Source: Notospermus geniculatus (taxonomy: Eukaryota > Nemertea > Pilidiophora > Heteronemertea > Lineidae). Taken from it: 64,000 nt of DNA. A program made the translations under genes and the position numbers. The DNA lies in NCBI GenBank assembly GCA_002633025.1, contig NMRB01000827.1:83875-147874 (forward strand). Direction: 5' to 3'. The first letter of the stretch is position 1; every line of letters begins with the position of its first letter. The notes below the pieces were generated by a model, which saw only the letters and a program-made list of their open reading frames with translations, searched no databases and had not been told where the DNA came from. Shown here in pieces: positions 35,123 to 47,297 of this stretch.

Positions 35123-36209
35123 ATGAGAAGAAGGCCACGCAAACAGGACACAGAATTCTTTACCGAATGTTGCTTCCGAAAAATCCTGGGTGATCATAAA
35201 GTGCCAGTCACTAAAATACAATCCCTGCCCAAAGTCAGAAGACATCAAATTGGGAAGAAAAACTTGGATTCACCTTCTGTTGGTGAAGATAAAGATACAA
35301 AAATAATTGTTTATCTGTCTAACGAAACCCATGAAATTTGTGCCACACAATGTATATACCTTGCGGCTTGACTTCTGACCTTCGCTAGTATTTCACTTGC
35401 CATCTGATGACAGGTGAAATGCTGGTCATGGTCGGAAGTTAAGACGCTTTCTGTCATGAGGAGAGTCTGGCAATGCAGGTGACGCCCATGCTCGAACGCG
35501 GATGGCATGTTTGGGGTTCATGCCTTTCAACGTCCCCCAACGACCAAAAATTTTTAACCAGGTTTTCGAAGAAAGTCCTGGTTATTAAATTACCGAAAGT
35601 GGCGGGCGTCCGGGTGGTCGGGCGTCCGGGCGGTCGCTATTCTCGTTTCCGACTGATAACTTAACAACGACTTGAGATTTTCTTTTGAAATTTTTGGGAG
35701 ATGTTGCTTGTAAGTAGACGTCGTTTCCTTTCGATATTCAGCGTCATTCGATTCAAGGTTTGGCCAATAGGGGGCTAAATGTGACAACAGAAAAAGTGCT
35801 ATTTCTCCTGAACAAATTGACGGATCGTCACCAAATTTTTATCATAGGTATATCTAATGACAATACATAACATAATACCCGGGTTTTGGATTTGACCTAC
35901 TCTTCAAGGTCACAACCACAGACACCTAACAATGCCTCGTCATTTCAGCCTCTACCTCATTTTATTCACGACGCAACTTCGAAAACCTGGTTATTCGCCA
36001 CGCCCAGCGTGCGCCTTGTTTATAATATTTTTATAAAATATATGATGATTTGGAATATGCACAAGGCCTAATCTATGACGAGGTTTCTTATCGATCAAAT
36101 GATTGTCCACAGAAATGTTTGACTTGAGAAAGGGAATGGGAATGATAGAAGCCAACACAGGCAGGGTTTACAGCCAGTGCAAGAGACTTCTCACAGTGTC
36201 ACACCACTG
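35123..36209. repeat. Recurrent block R1, copy A, interrupted by an insertion
   Basis: The block from AAGGCCACGCAAACAGGACA to the CACAGTGTCACACC region recurs at 44945-45550, 59449-60078 and 62733-63365. The left third can be read on the plus strand as RRPRKQDTEFFTECCFRKIL and on to KKNLDSPSVGEDKD. I do not recognise this protein. A TATAATATTTTTATAAAATA near-palindrome is shared by all copies. Copy A alone is split by the 35556 element. Confidence 0.8.
35556..35992. mobile_element. Inserted element, AACCAGGTTTTCGAAG ends, copy A only
   Basis: AACCAGGTTTTCGAAG at the left faces CTTCGAAAACCTGGTT at the right, exact 16-bp inverted repeats. The other three R1 copies run straight through AAAAATTTTTTATAATATTT at this point, so this is an insertion with three empty sites for comparison. 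About 25 further bases to the right (to about 36018) are also unique to copy A. The interior has GGGCGTCCGGGTGGTCGG tandem words. Confidence 0.85.
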
Positions 36210-36728
36210 CTTGATGGAGGGAAGTTTGGTGTTAAAAAGTATGACAGGAACCTACAATGATGAGTTGCCCATTGTGATCCAACTCACATGAAACACCTCT
36301 CCTACAGATCAGTGCTTTGTGGTTCCTGCTGATTTGTATCACAGTAGTCAACCAGTGACTTCCCCTCCCACTCTGGTCTTATGAATTCATTCATGGGTTT
36401 AATCAGCGAGAATTTTTTCCCAGCCACAAAGTCAGATTCCATTTTTGTCAACTACGTGCCGAGGAGGTGAACGTAGCATTAACTAAATCATGGTTGAGGT
36501 TCTAGTTGAGCTCCCTGCTTGTTGGATCAAGCCCTTGATCTTCTTGATTGGCAACTCCTGTAATTGAATGGATTTAGGTGAAAATTACATGCTGCTGATG
36601 TGGTTTAGAAGTGCTGTACATTCAAAAGCTAACCTGGAGAGAAATCCAATGTTTTGTGCACCTCATTTGTGCACGTCTGGGGGGACCATAGTAAAGAATT
36701 CTTTCGACGTGCCGATCTACAAGTTTCC

Positions 36729-36885
36729 CAGGCATGGATCCAAGGGGGGCACACCCGGCCCATGCCCCCTCTATTTTGTGGAAAATCTTTAAAATTGACC
36801 GGGAAATTTCGAAATTTTGAAAAGATGTTAAAATTTGACCGAGGTGTTCCACGCTGTGCCCTGGCTGATTCTGGATCCGCCCCTG
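36729..36885. mobile_element. hAT-like MITE, GGATCC-type ends, copy A only
   Basis: It starts CAGGCATGGATCCAAGGGG and ends TTCTGGATCCGCCCCTG, a form of the widespread CAGGGGCGGATCCAG ends. Copy B reads CAAGTTTCCTGGTTCCCAAT with no element. It is 157 bp and non-coding. Confidence 0.85.
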
Positions 36886-37904
36886 TATTCCTGGTGCCCA
36901 ATTCATCCTGCTGAAATTGTGGAGGATGCTTGTGGAAGATGCTTTTTGAACCAGTCACATTAGGCCGAGTTTACATAGAGGTGTACAATATACGGACACG
37001 CTCGCCTTACTAAACTGTGATTCCTTGGTGAATTGGATCCCACGGCCTCAAACTCTCAACCTCTGCTCCAAAAAAGGTCCAGAAGTCATAATTAAGTGGT
37101 GTCGTCGCCAAGACTTGAAAAATATTGGACCTGACCCAAAAATATGAATTGGCGCCTTCCGTTCCTTACGGACACGAATCTGCCACTGCTGTATCTTAAT
37201 ATGACGGCCCCTCGTGATGTCCTCGTAGGAGGTATCAATTCACCCGAACATATATAATATGTATATGAAATCACCTCTGTTAGACTTGTCGTTTATATCT
37301 GTGTTGACAGGAGGAAATAGGATTCATGGCCTATTGAGTGTCTGAATCGAGATTTAAACTGGAAATGGCTATGTCGCGTCTTGTCATGAAGCTATTTGCT
37401 ATTAACAATGGTGCTGTCTGTGATATTACTTAAAAACCTTGAAAGTTTCTCAAAAATTTCTTTTCATGGCACAAAAGAACTTTAGCTGATGAATTCCCCG
37501 GTATAGTAATCATCCAAAGTGCTCAACCCTCCAGTTCCAACTTTTCCAAGCCTAAAGTAGGAGAACTTTAACATTTCTTAAAGTTCATTGAATGGATGAT
37601 GCTGTCCCGTTTGTGACATGCTCAATATTGGAATTCCCACTGCAGCATCTGTCTTACCGCGAATTGGTGTTTTGAAAAAGTCTAAAAGCAATAAGTGGTG
37701 GTTGTGAATTATGGTGTGGTAAAGAAGAGTATTGGCTGTCAGATACCAGGCTCTAGCAATGACTTACCTGGAAGCCGCCAGGGAATGTGGTGATGTTGTC
37801 CTGACGCTCCCCAATCTTTAAAGCCACTGCTCAAAGTGCGAGTTTTCTCTTGCAAGCTGGCTCTGAATGGGCGACTTGCCATTGTTGGTTTCCTTACGGC
37901 TTAA

Positions 37905-38823
37905 AGGTATGGTTCAAAAGGCTCCAATCGTTTACACATGGCTTAAATATGGCCAGAAAATAATTTCTGTTTGGTTTGTAAGAAAATCCAACCGCTGGGA
38001 TTTTGTTATTAAGGGTATAAAAATCGATTTTGCAAAAAACGAAATTATTTTCGCCAGAGCCATGACGTCATAATTGATGACGTCATCTCGACCCCCTGCC
38101 ACCCGCGTGCTGACACAAAACATGGCGGAATGCGAAGAAAATGTCCGAGATAAACGATGAAGAAAACAACGAAGAATCGAGTGCTTCCAGTGAGTTAAGT
38201 CAGTTTACAGCTACTGACATTTTCTTAGTGATTCGGACGATAGCCTGGCCTGTTCAATGGCAAATGTCGACGCAGCAAAAGTGGATTTTGGAGCTGTGAT
38301 AGTACCGTATATTTCCGAATCTCAACGAACCATGCACAGGCCTATGCACGTCATGCACCACTACACACACACGTCGCGTCGTCGGCGAGTTGAAAGCCGT
38401 GCATCGGGCGTGCCGTTCCGACCCATTTAAAACTTACTCCATCATCCTCCAGGAAACTGTGGGTCGCAGTTCCCTTCTGTAAGTTCCTCAAATGCTGACA
38501 ATGGTTTAAAATACATTTTTGCCGTGCCTGTAGGTAAAAACAGCTGCTGAAACAGTCCACACCGCGCCGACATGACTTGTTCGTCCAGTGTTTACGTTCG
38601 GTTGTCAAGGGGAAGGGGGTCGAGATGACGTCATCACGACTCCAATTTGTGAAATGCTAAGCAACGTTAAATAATTTCGTTTCAAAAGAGGGTGGCATTT
38701 TGAGGGATAAAAACCCCTATAAATCTAACACCAGTGATACGAAACAAACCAAACTTTCACAACTTCGCCTTCTGGCCATTTCCTCAATGTTGAAATGAAA
38801 ATTGGCGCCTTTGAACTATACCT
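37905..38823. mobile_element. TTAA-flanked inverted-repeat element, AGGTATGGTTCAAAAG ends
   Basis: TTAA (37901-37904) and TTAA (38824-38827) flank ends AGGTATGGTTCAAAAGGCTC and GGCGCCTTTGAACTATACCT, imperfect inverted repeats of about 27 bp. It is 919 bp with no transposase. Inner symmetric GATGACGTCATC words occur at about 38076-38090 and 38624-38638. Copy B has one uninterrupted TTAA here (47094-47097). Confidence 0.9.
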
Positions 38824-38827
38824 TTAA

Positions 38828-39047
38828 GCCCCAGTCACATATCCACTCCGGGGCCCATACGGCGAGTAAAAACAGACATTTTGGCCAATTTCTCCGGTGC
38901 CCAGTTTGATCCAGTCTAATTTCCGCTTATCTATTGAGGCGATTTCGGCATAATTCATCTTAGATCCGTGTTTCAGTCTCTAAAATCCACAGCAAGCCGC
39001 TGGGTGGGGAAAATCGTACGGGGCCCGGTGGATTTGTGACCTAGGCT
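38828..39047 (-). mobile_element. Inverted-repeat element, GCCTAGGTCACA ends, copy 2
   Basis: This is the reverse-oriented match to 25679-25897, bounded by TTAA at 38824-38827 and 39048-39051. It sits back-to-back with the 919-bp element, sharing the middle TTAA. 220 bp. Confidence 0.88.
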
Positions 39048-39251
39048 TTAAGCTGAGACCAATGACACAAGCAACTGCCCGTAGGGTTCTGTGGTTGGGG
39101 CAGGAATTGCTCATTGAGAGCCAACTTGCAGGAGAAAACTCAAACAGAGATGTAGTAATGTAAAGAAGGTTGAGAACTTCCAATGTCTGGTCATTAGTGA
39201 TGATGTCCTCTCAAACTGTTTTGTTTTGGGGAGTGACTGGCAATGTATTTC

Positions 39252-39700
39252 TGAGGAGCCTTGATAGCCGACTTTCAGAGGAGCCTTGATCGGTCCGCTC
39301 AGCAAGCGGCAGGTTCCGGATTGGAATCCAGCCCTGGCCAAAAAGGATTTCATTACCGGCTCTTCACATCCGTCGCCTGGGAGAGTAAGCCGTGGTGCCT
39401 TACCTTGTGCCTTTGCAAGGGCAAGTAAAGTCCTTTTCATCGTACATTGAGCCGGTGTAACGGGAGCGTGGGTTTTATGGGAAGTCGAGAAGTAAGAAAG
39501 CCATGAATCAGTCGATCTTGTGAGAGTTCATGCGCCATGCAGAGCTCGTGATTTCCTTTTCTAACGAAATGACGTTTCCATTAACGTAATCGTGGCGACC
39601 CATCCAAGGAACACGAGTAGCTTGAGATGGCCTCTTCTGTACTTACCAGGGCCAATAATGCTATCGCTTTGGCCTTGACGGAAAAATCTAATACAAAATG
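39252..39700 (+). repeat. tRNA-derived SINE with eroded head and extra middle part, copy A
   Basis: The head keeps TTGATAGCCGACTTTCAGAG and a B-box-like GGATTGGAATCC. It continues TAAGCCGTGGTGCC, GTGCCTTTGCAAGGGCAAGT, and ends AGGGCCAATAATGCTATC with GGAAAAATCTAATAC. About 150 bp (39445-39598) in the middle are absent from the 54217/55128 SINEs, so it is a longer subfamily or was interrupted. Confidence 0.75.
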
Positions 39701-40158
39701 CATTTTGAAAATGATCCTAATTGTCATTGATAATCTGTGTCCACAACTTTACTCTTGCTGTTGCATGATTCATCCGTAAGTATTTGTTCCAGTAGTACGA
39801 GTGTAGTGGAGTAATTCTAATGATCAAACACGAGATGCTGGTATCCCTAAACAACAATCAAATCTAACTTGCTTAATTTCCCTGTGGTACTCGACGTGAA
39901 ACTATAAGCACGACAGCCGCTGCTACAACTTTCTTTTTATATGAATCGGCACGCAATATGTGGCTTTAGGGAATTTTAAGAGGAAATAGGGTGAATTATT
40001 GTGGATGAGAGGAGCCATGGCTGGGCTACTCGGGGTCACTATGAGTGAATTAGCATGGTATCCTAAGGATTGTTCCGTGCCGTGGTGCATGCCTGAGGGT
40101 CTGTACCAGCCCGATGAGGTTAATTTCGCCGTAAGAGATTGGAGTCACGTACCATGAA

Positions 40159-40510
40159 TTCCCACGTGACGTCACAGCCCCAAATGTCCGCCATATTGGC
40201 CGTCAAATGACGCAACGTCACAGCATCAACACATCGTTTTCAACGCAGTTTGGACGTTGTCGGTAGTCATCGGACCTCTTCCACCACTGTCTACAGCAAG
40301 CCGTATGGACGATTCACTTTGTTTTCAACACGGTTTTCACACCAGACCAACTACTTATCCTCAGAAACTGTGAGAGGTAAAGTGATTCGTTGAGTTGTAT
40401 ACTCCCGGTGGTCTGAACGGGCTGCTAAACTTTTCAACCGGGAACAAGATGGCAGCCACCATGGCTTCATTTTGACGGCCAGTATGGCGGCCGTGTGACG
40501 TCCGTGGGAA
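40159..40510. mobile_element. Inverted-repeat element, TTCCCACGTGACGTCAC ends
   Basis: Left TTCCCACGTGACGTCAC with CGCCATATTGGCCGTCAA faces right TTGACGGCCAGTATGGCGG with GTGTGACGTCCGTGGGAA. It lies just beyond the right end of copy A and is not present at the end of copy B (48191). It resembles the 51624 element in its TGACGTCA and CCATATTGGC words. Confidence 0.75.
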
Positions 40511-40643
40511 ACCTCCATAACCACATGTGCACGTACAGTCAATAATACTTATTTGCATTGTCGAATATTGCCATTGACAAGATAAATGAGTTGAAATTAA
40601 TATATCACGATCATCGCTGTGGGTTATTTCAGCCGGCCTACTC

Positions 40644-41083
40644 AGGCCACACTTTTTATATTCTTTGGTTCACGGGCCCGCCGACGTCCGAAAATCCAAA
40701 AGTGAAAAAAAATAAAATCGTGAAATTCGTTTTTTTTTATTTCCGCCGATGTTCACCAGGGTGAGATTCTCAAAATAAAAAATAAAAATAAAAAAAAGAC
40801 GTCTGCGATGCCTAATTGTGCATGATGACCATGAGTCCAAGTCATACACCAAACTGCCTGACGCAATGTTTCAGAGCAATATGTTTCAGAGCAATAAAGT
40901 TTATTTCTTTAAAAATAGTATTTTTTGATTTTTTTATTTCCTCCGACATCAGGAAATGGACAAAACAAGACCGCAAAATTTTTAAAAAGCCAAAACAGGA
41001 TTTAAAAAAAAATTATTTCGCCCTCCGTACCTGAGTTTACACAAGAGGCGCCCGTGAACCAAAGAATATTAAAAGTGTGGTCT
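40644..41083. mobile_element. Inverted-repeat element, AGGCCACACTTTT ends, copy 2
   Basis: Near-identical to 30543-30993, with the same 34-bp inverted ends and small interior differences. It sits in the 1.6-kb spacer between copies A and B. Different flanks show it moved independently or was rearranged. Confidence 0.88.
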
Positions 41084-41789
41084 AAATATCATTCACCGTC
41101 AGTATTTGGGATATTTCAATTCTTGTATCGTGATGAATTCCAGACGGTATTATGGATAATTGAATATTGATTTTTCTTTTACAATGAAGGCTAACGTCAT
41201 CTCTCCTCTCGTTTGCGCCGGAGGGGTTTCAAGTCGTTGAGAAATAACCTCACGAACGTAGGAGAAAATGAGATCACTTGGTACATTTGATTCTGTTATT
41301 TAATGTCTGATGAGCGTAAATGTATTGGACAATACAGCGCTAAACTAATGACATTACTCAGCTGGCTCCATGGACATGTACTATAAATGTACAATATCGG
41401 GCGATCACGTAAAGCAAAAAGAGGCGAGACGTCCAACATGCCTAATTATTGAAGAAAGTTGCTTTCTGTTTCGTATGACTGAAGACACAAGCTGTGGTTA
41501 CACTACATAAATTCCCGTGCTTACCCCGATAAATTCCCGTGCTAACCCCCGGAATTTTGCGGTGAGACCTATTAAATCGCCGAGTCTAAACAGACCCGTG
41601 AGTTCGAAGGGGCTACGCCGGTGTAACGTTTTTGAGCGTTCCCCATCTGTGACTGTTCCCCTGCTATTGTCTGACGGAATAAGCCGCGACTCGACAACGG
41701 AGGACACACAGAGAAACGTGTCGATCTATCTGCCAGTGTTTCCAGAACAATAGGGGGAACACTGACACACGGAAACACTGGAAAACTTA
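41084..41789. other. Spacer between the large duplicated units
   Basis: This DNA is not found elsewhere in the window. TAAATTCCCGTGCTTACCCC is near-repeated at 41509-41550. A GTGTTTCC word near 41739 recurs as the inverse GGAAACAC near 41771. No gene is recognised. Confidence 0.4.
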
Positions 41790-42174
41790 TCGGAAACGTC
41801 CCTGTGGTGCCAGTAATTGTTTAAAAAACTTGACGAGACACCAGGACCATTAAGCCCACTGAACGTGCTTAAAATTGGTTATGTCGTTGAATACCGATTT
41901 AGTTTCAATTAAGGTAAAAAATGGCGTCTACTCTTACTGAATGCCAACCTGGTAATAAGATAAAACATTCTCATTCGTTATGTAGTGGAATTTGGCGCCG
42001 GGGAAGCTGGGGTGGTTTATGGATGAGCAAAGTTGGTTTGTTTGATGAGAAATACGTGATACTTGACTTAGATTTATTTTAATTACCTAGACTGTAGAGA
42101 AGGTGACATTTGAAGAAATTTGTAAAATTACGGCTGCATTTAACCTTTTATCCTCTTTTATTTGCACTCTGGTG

Positions 42175-42620
42175 TCTGCATTGACTCTAGTCTGATATGT
42201 GTTTGATATCAGCATTGATGCTGATCTGATATCTGTCTGATATCAGCATTGACTCTGGTCTGATATCTATCTGATATCAGCATTGACTCTGGTCTGATAT
42301 CTATCTGATATCAGCATTGAGACTGGTCTGATATGTGTTTGATATCAGCATTGATGCTGGTCTGATATTTGTCTGATATCAGCATTGATGCGGATCTGAC
42401 ATCTGTCTGATATCAGCATTGACTCTGGTCTGATATCTGTCTGATATCAGCATTGACTCATCTGACATCTGTGCCTGATATCAGCACTGACTCTGGTCTG
42501 ATATCTATCTGATATCATGCATTGACTCTGGTCTGAGATATCTGTCTGACATTCGTCTGATTTCAACATTGCTTCAGATCAGACATATGTCTGATATCAG
42601 CATTGGCTCTGGTTACTATG
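42175..42620. repeat. Minisatellite of CTGATATC words, copy B
   Basis: Same units as 31478-32060 but about 445 bp, with different unit order in the left half; the right halves align well. The length difference shows array instability between the copies. Confidence 0.9.
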
Positions 42621-44121
42621 AGTTGCAGACTCTGTTCTTCACCCAGTTCAGCTTACTCCGATCACCCACTACTCCCGAGCCTGATATCCATCTGAACCGA
42701 CAGCACACTCATGACAACAATTTCTGCATCTGCTATAGATTAACTACGGAATTGAATCACTTTGCTTCATCAGTTAAGTCAAAAGTTTAAATTGGATGGA
42801 TCAATCCTCGATTAGCTCGAGTATTGGTTGTTTTGATAGCAAGCCACAGATTGCATCACTTCTAATTCTAATGGAAAAATAACCATGGTAATAGATACTT
42901 TTTCTGGCTATGAAAAAAAACAATCTGATGATAAACAAACGGTCTTCTGCTCCAAATGTTTTTTCTGTGGTCCAGAGGACTACATTGCCAAGTTGACTGG
43001 TTACATCAGATAGTCTGTTACTAGATTCCCTCAAAAACATTATACAAGTACTAACTACTAGTAGTAGTGTTTGTACAATGTCTCTTGATGACCACTGCGA
43101 GCGCCGACCTGAACCGCCCTCTCTACCACTTTGGAGGACGCACCCAAACCGCCCTCTCTACCACTGTGGAGGCCAGCGAATGAATCTTCAGCTTTGCCCA
43201 AATCTACCATCAACAACTTAGACCTAATATCCCCTGAAAGAATATGGCCAGTTACATGTTTTTGATATTAAGTTCTACAGGCATGTCATGAAAAATTGGA
43301 TTTTTCTGTTTGTTTTAACCATCGATACATGCTATGGGGATCAAGGATGTTTTCAGCTTGCCTCAGGCTTGTTGAGTTAACGTGGAGGAGTTGCAAGGTT
43401 GAACGTAAAACATGGATGGAACTTCTAAGCCTCTGATGCGAACTAGAGTTGGTTCGCAGCACTCTCTCCTGAGAGGGTGATGCATTTTCGGCCTCACGCT
43501 GTGGGATGTTTTCTTCTTCACTATACCACAACTCAGACACTGTAAGTGTAACACTTTTCTGCTGGGAGCACATTCTAGTCGAAAGCAGAGTCAGTGCAGA
43601 GGGAACCTAAAACCCTCCTGATGCAGTGCCAACTCTGTTACACATGATGAAGAAGAGTTTGGGATGAAATGGCCATGCGCCTCCCTGTCCACCGATAAAT
43701 CACCTGTAGTCACCAGAAATAATTTACCCATCCAATAAATATTTCAACCATTTCTTCATCCGTCACAATGAATTAAAAATGTCATATTTTCCTGCCGTGG
43801 ATGTCACATCAGATGAATAGAATCAAATGGATTCCAGGAGAGGTGTGAATTTTTCATGAGGGAAGTACCCCCGTAGTCATGATCAATCAGTTTCATCCAA
43901 TATTCAACCTAATGACCACTCGGCCAGATCAGAACATCGACTCGATATCTGGGTATCGGATCTGTTAAAACTTTGGTCTGTTTTGCCTCTAGTGTCGTCC
44001 TTGACTCTGCTGTGAAGCCCGCAGTACACTTGACGATATTGCAAGTGATCGAATCGCCACCGAGCAAAATCGGCTGTTGGCGTCTTGTGTGCACTGGACT
44101 GCGATCCGTGGAATCTTCTCA

Positions 44122-44344
44122 AACATCGTTTAAAACCTTTTAAAAATAAAAAAAAAAGCAAAAAACATTTTTTCAAACAATTTTTTTTTCAAAAATTTTT
44201 TTCCAAAAATTTGTTCCAAAAATTTTTTTTCAACAAAAAATTTTCTCAAAAAAACTTTCAAAAAAAGATTTTTTCAAAAACAATTTTTTTTGAAAAAAAT
44301 TTTTTTTGGTCTGTACCCTTATTTTGTTTTCTGGCGAAAACCCT
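44122..44344. mobile_element. CAGGG-type element, left part deleted, copy B
   Basis: It corresponds to the right part of 33672-34022: AAACATCGTTTAAAACC, A/T runs, then TTTCTGGCGAAAACCCTG. The left end and the preceding flank are gone in copy B, giving a direct GGAATCTTCTCAAACATCG junction. Confidence 0.8.
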
Positions 44345-44944
44345 GCTCGTGGCCTTGTATTGTCTGCCCAGTTGATGCTCGGCCATGCACCCCGCCAATG
44401 TGGCATCTTCATCCGACTGTAACTCAACGGTTCGTAGCCTTGTGATTTAGGAGAACAATTAAAGATCTTCCCACTTAGCTGTGACCTTGTCGTAATCACC
44501 CATTTGATTGCTTTAATCTAATGACTTCAAACGTGGTTAGGGGACATTACAGATGTCTTCATCAGTCATGGCTCCATCGCTGCTGCGCAATCAAGTTGCT
44601 GACGTAGTTGTGATGAAATTCCTCCGCAGTTGTGTGGTGCCATTTTGGGACCTTATATGTCGTCTCAAAGCTTCTCTTAGACTTGCAGATCGGAAGTCGT
44701 CTAATACATGGTCCTTTTGTGGTCGTTGTTGACACCCTACAGACCAATTCCACTTGGGCCTGCAGAGTTTTTAGGCTTGTCCAGTGCTAACCAGTGTCAG
44801 ATTAAAAAAAGATAGAATTGCTAAGTATTTCTAGGGTTATGCCAGTGTCAAAGCAAGAATAAGATAGACAGCATTCTTTGAGTTATACCATGTCATTTTG
44901 GTGTTCCTCCAAACTGTACACAATAGAAACAGGCATGAGAAGAA

Positions 44945-45550
44945 GGCCACGCAAACAGGACACAGAATTCTTTACCGAATGTTGCTTCCGAAAAATCCTG
45001 GGTGATCATAAAGAGCCAGTCACTAAAATACAATCCCTGCCCAAAGTCAGAAGACATCAAATTGGGAAGAAAAATTTGGATTCACCTTCTGTTGGTGAAG
45101 ATAAAGATGCAAAAATAATTGTTCATCTGTCTCACCAAACCCATGAAATTCGTGTCATACAATGTATATAAGACGTGTCTTGACTTCTGACCTTCACTAG
45201 CATTTCACTTGCCATCTGATGACAGGCGAAATGCTGGTCACGGTCGGAAGTTAAGACGCTTTCTGGCATGAGGAGAGTCTGGCAATGCAGGTGACTCCCA
45301 TGCTCGAACGCGGATGGCATGTTTGGGGTTCATGCCTTTCAACGTCCCCCAACGACCAAAACTTTTTTATAATATTTTTATAAAATATATGATGATTTGG
45401 AATATGCACAAGGCCTAATCTATGACGAGGTTTCTTATCGAGCAGATGATTGTCAACAGAATTGTTTGACATGAAAGGGAATGGGAATGATGGAAGCCAA
45501 CACAGGCAGGGTTTACAGCCAGTGCAAGAGACTTTTCACAGCGTCATACC
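44945..45550. repeat. Recurrent block R1, copy B
   Basis: Same block as 35123-36209 without the insertion. The plus-strand frame (RRPRKQDTEFFTECC onward) stays open here too, with a few changed residues. Confidence 0.8.
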
Positions 45551-47032
45551 TCTGCTTGATGAAGGGAAGTTTGGTGTTAAAAAGTATGACAGGAACCAAC
45601 AATGATGAGTTGCCCATTGTGATCCAACACACACGAAACACCTCTCCTACAGATCAGTTGTTTGAGGTTCCTGCTGATTTGTATCACAGTAGTCAACCAG
45701 TGACTTCCCCCTCCCACTCTGGTCTTATGAATTCATTCATGGGTTTAATCAGCGAGAATTTTTTCCCGGCCACAAAGTCAGATTCCATTTTTGTCAACTA
45801 CGTGCTGAGGAGGTGAACGTAGCATTAACTAAATCATGGTTGAGGTTCTAGTTGAGCTCGTTGCTTGTTGGATCAAGCCCTTGATCTTCTTGATTGGCAA
45901 CTCCTGTAATTGAATGGATTTAGGTGAAAATTACATGCTGCTGATGTGGTTTAGAAGTGCTGTACATTCAAAAGCTAACCTGGAGAGAAATCCAATGTTT
46001 TGTGCACCTCATTTGTGCACGTCTGGGCGACCATAGTAAAGAATCCTTTCGACGTGCAGATCTACAAGTTTCCTGGTTCCCAATTCATCCTGCTGAAATT
46101 GTAGAGGTGGAGGATGCTTTTTCAACCAGTCACATAAGGCCGAGTTTACATAGAGGTGTACGATATATGGTCATGCTGGCCTTACTGGCCTTACTGAACT
46201 GTGATTCCTATTAGGGCTTGGTGAATTGGATCCCACAGCCTCAAACTCTCAACCTCTGCTCCAAAAAAGGTCCAGAAGTCATAATTAAGTGGTGTCGTCA
46301 CCAAGACTCGAAAAATATTGGACCTGACCCAAAAATATGAATTGGTGCCTTCCGTTCCTTATGGACACGGATCTGCCACTGCTGTATCTTAATATGACGG
46401 CCCCTCGTGATGTCCTCGTAGGAGCTATCAATTCATCCGAACATATATAATATGTATATGAAATCACCTCTGTTAGACTTGTCGTTTATATCTGTGTTGA
46501 CAGGAGGAAATAGGATTCATGGCCTATTGAGTCTCTGAATGGGGATTTAAACTGGAAACGGCTATGTCGTGTCTTGTCATGAAGCTATTTGCTATTAACA
46601 ATGGCGCTGTCTGTGATATTACTTAAAAACCTTGAAAGTTTCTCCAAAACGTGTTTTCCTGCCACAAAAGAACTTTAGCTGATGAATTCCCGGTGTAGTA
46701 ATCATCCAAAGTGCTCTACCCTCGAGTTCCAACTTTTCCAAGCCTAAAGTACGAGAACTTTAACATTTCTTAGAGTTCATTGAATGGATGATGCTGTCCC
46801 GTTTGTGACATGCTCAATATTGGAATTCCCACTGCAGCATCTGTCTTACCGCGAATTGGTGTTTTGAAAAAGTCTAAAAGCAATAAGTGGTGGTAGTGAA
46901 TTATGGTGTGGTAAAGAAGAGTATTGGCTGTCAGATACCAGGCTCTAGCAATGACTTACCTGGAAGCCACCAGGGAATGTGGTGATGTTGTCCTAACACT
47001 CCCCAATCTTTAAAGCCACTGCTCAAAGTGTT

Positions 47033-47187
47033 GAGTTTTCTCTTGCAAGTTGGTTCTCAATGGGCGACTTGCCATTGTTGGTTTCCTTACAGCTTAAGCT
47101 GAGACCAATGACACAACCAACTGCCCGTAGGGTTCTGTGGTTGGGGCAGGAATTGCTCATTGAGAGCCAACTTGCAGGAGAAAACTC
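47033..47187. mobile_element. GAGTTTTCTC-ended MITE, uninterrupted
   Basis: It starts GAGTTTTCTCTTGCAAGTTG, then GTTCTCAATGGGC, and ends GCTCATTGAGAGCCAACTTG, then CAGGAGAAAACTC. It contains the single TTAA (47094-47097) that is occupied in copy A. Relatives lie at about 5080-5235 and 49892-50050. Confidence 0.82.
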
Positions 47188-47297
47188 AAACAGAGATGTA
47201 GTAATGTAAAGAAGGTTGAGAACTTCCCATGTCTGGTCATTAGTGATGATGTCCTCTCAAACTGTTTTGTTTTGGGGAGTGACTGGCAATGTATTTC

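Larger units (their letters stand above)
37844..39142. mobile_element. GAGTTTTCTC-ended MITE split by two TTAA elements
   Basis: Left end GAGTTTTCTCTTGCAAGCTG and right end GAGAGCCAACTTGCAGGAGA, then AAACTC, are inverse to each other. In copy B the same element is whole and about 155 bp long (47033-47187). Here its central TTAA has received the elements at 37905-38823 and 38828-39047. This is a nested insertion. Confidence 0.82.
31097..40157. repeat. Large duplicated unit, copy A (about 9.1 kb)
   Basis: It begins TCGGAAACGTCCCTGTGGTG and ends GGAGTCACGTACCATG. It is collinear with 41790-48191, with scattered substitutions. Copy A is longer because it carries at least four transposons absent from copy B (35556-35992, 36729-36885, 37905-38823, 38828-39047), and because copy B has lost about 240 bp (matching 33612-33851) and about 510 bp (matching 34411-34924). 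No host gene is recognised inside. Confidence 0.92.

Noticed and set aside
44085-44375. 96-codon Phe/Lys-rich frame
   Set aside because: Translation of facing poly-A and poly-T runs in the CAGGG-type element core.
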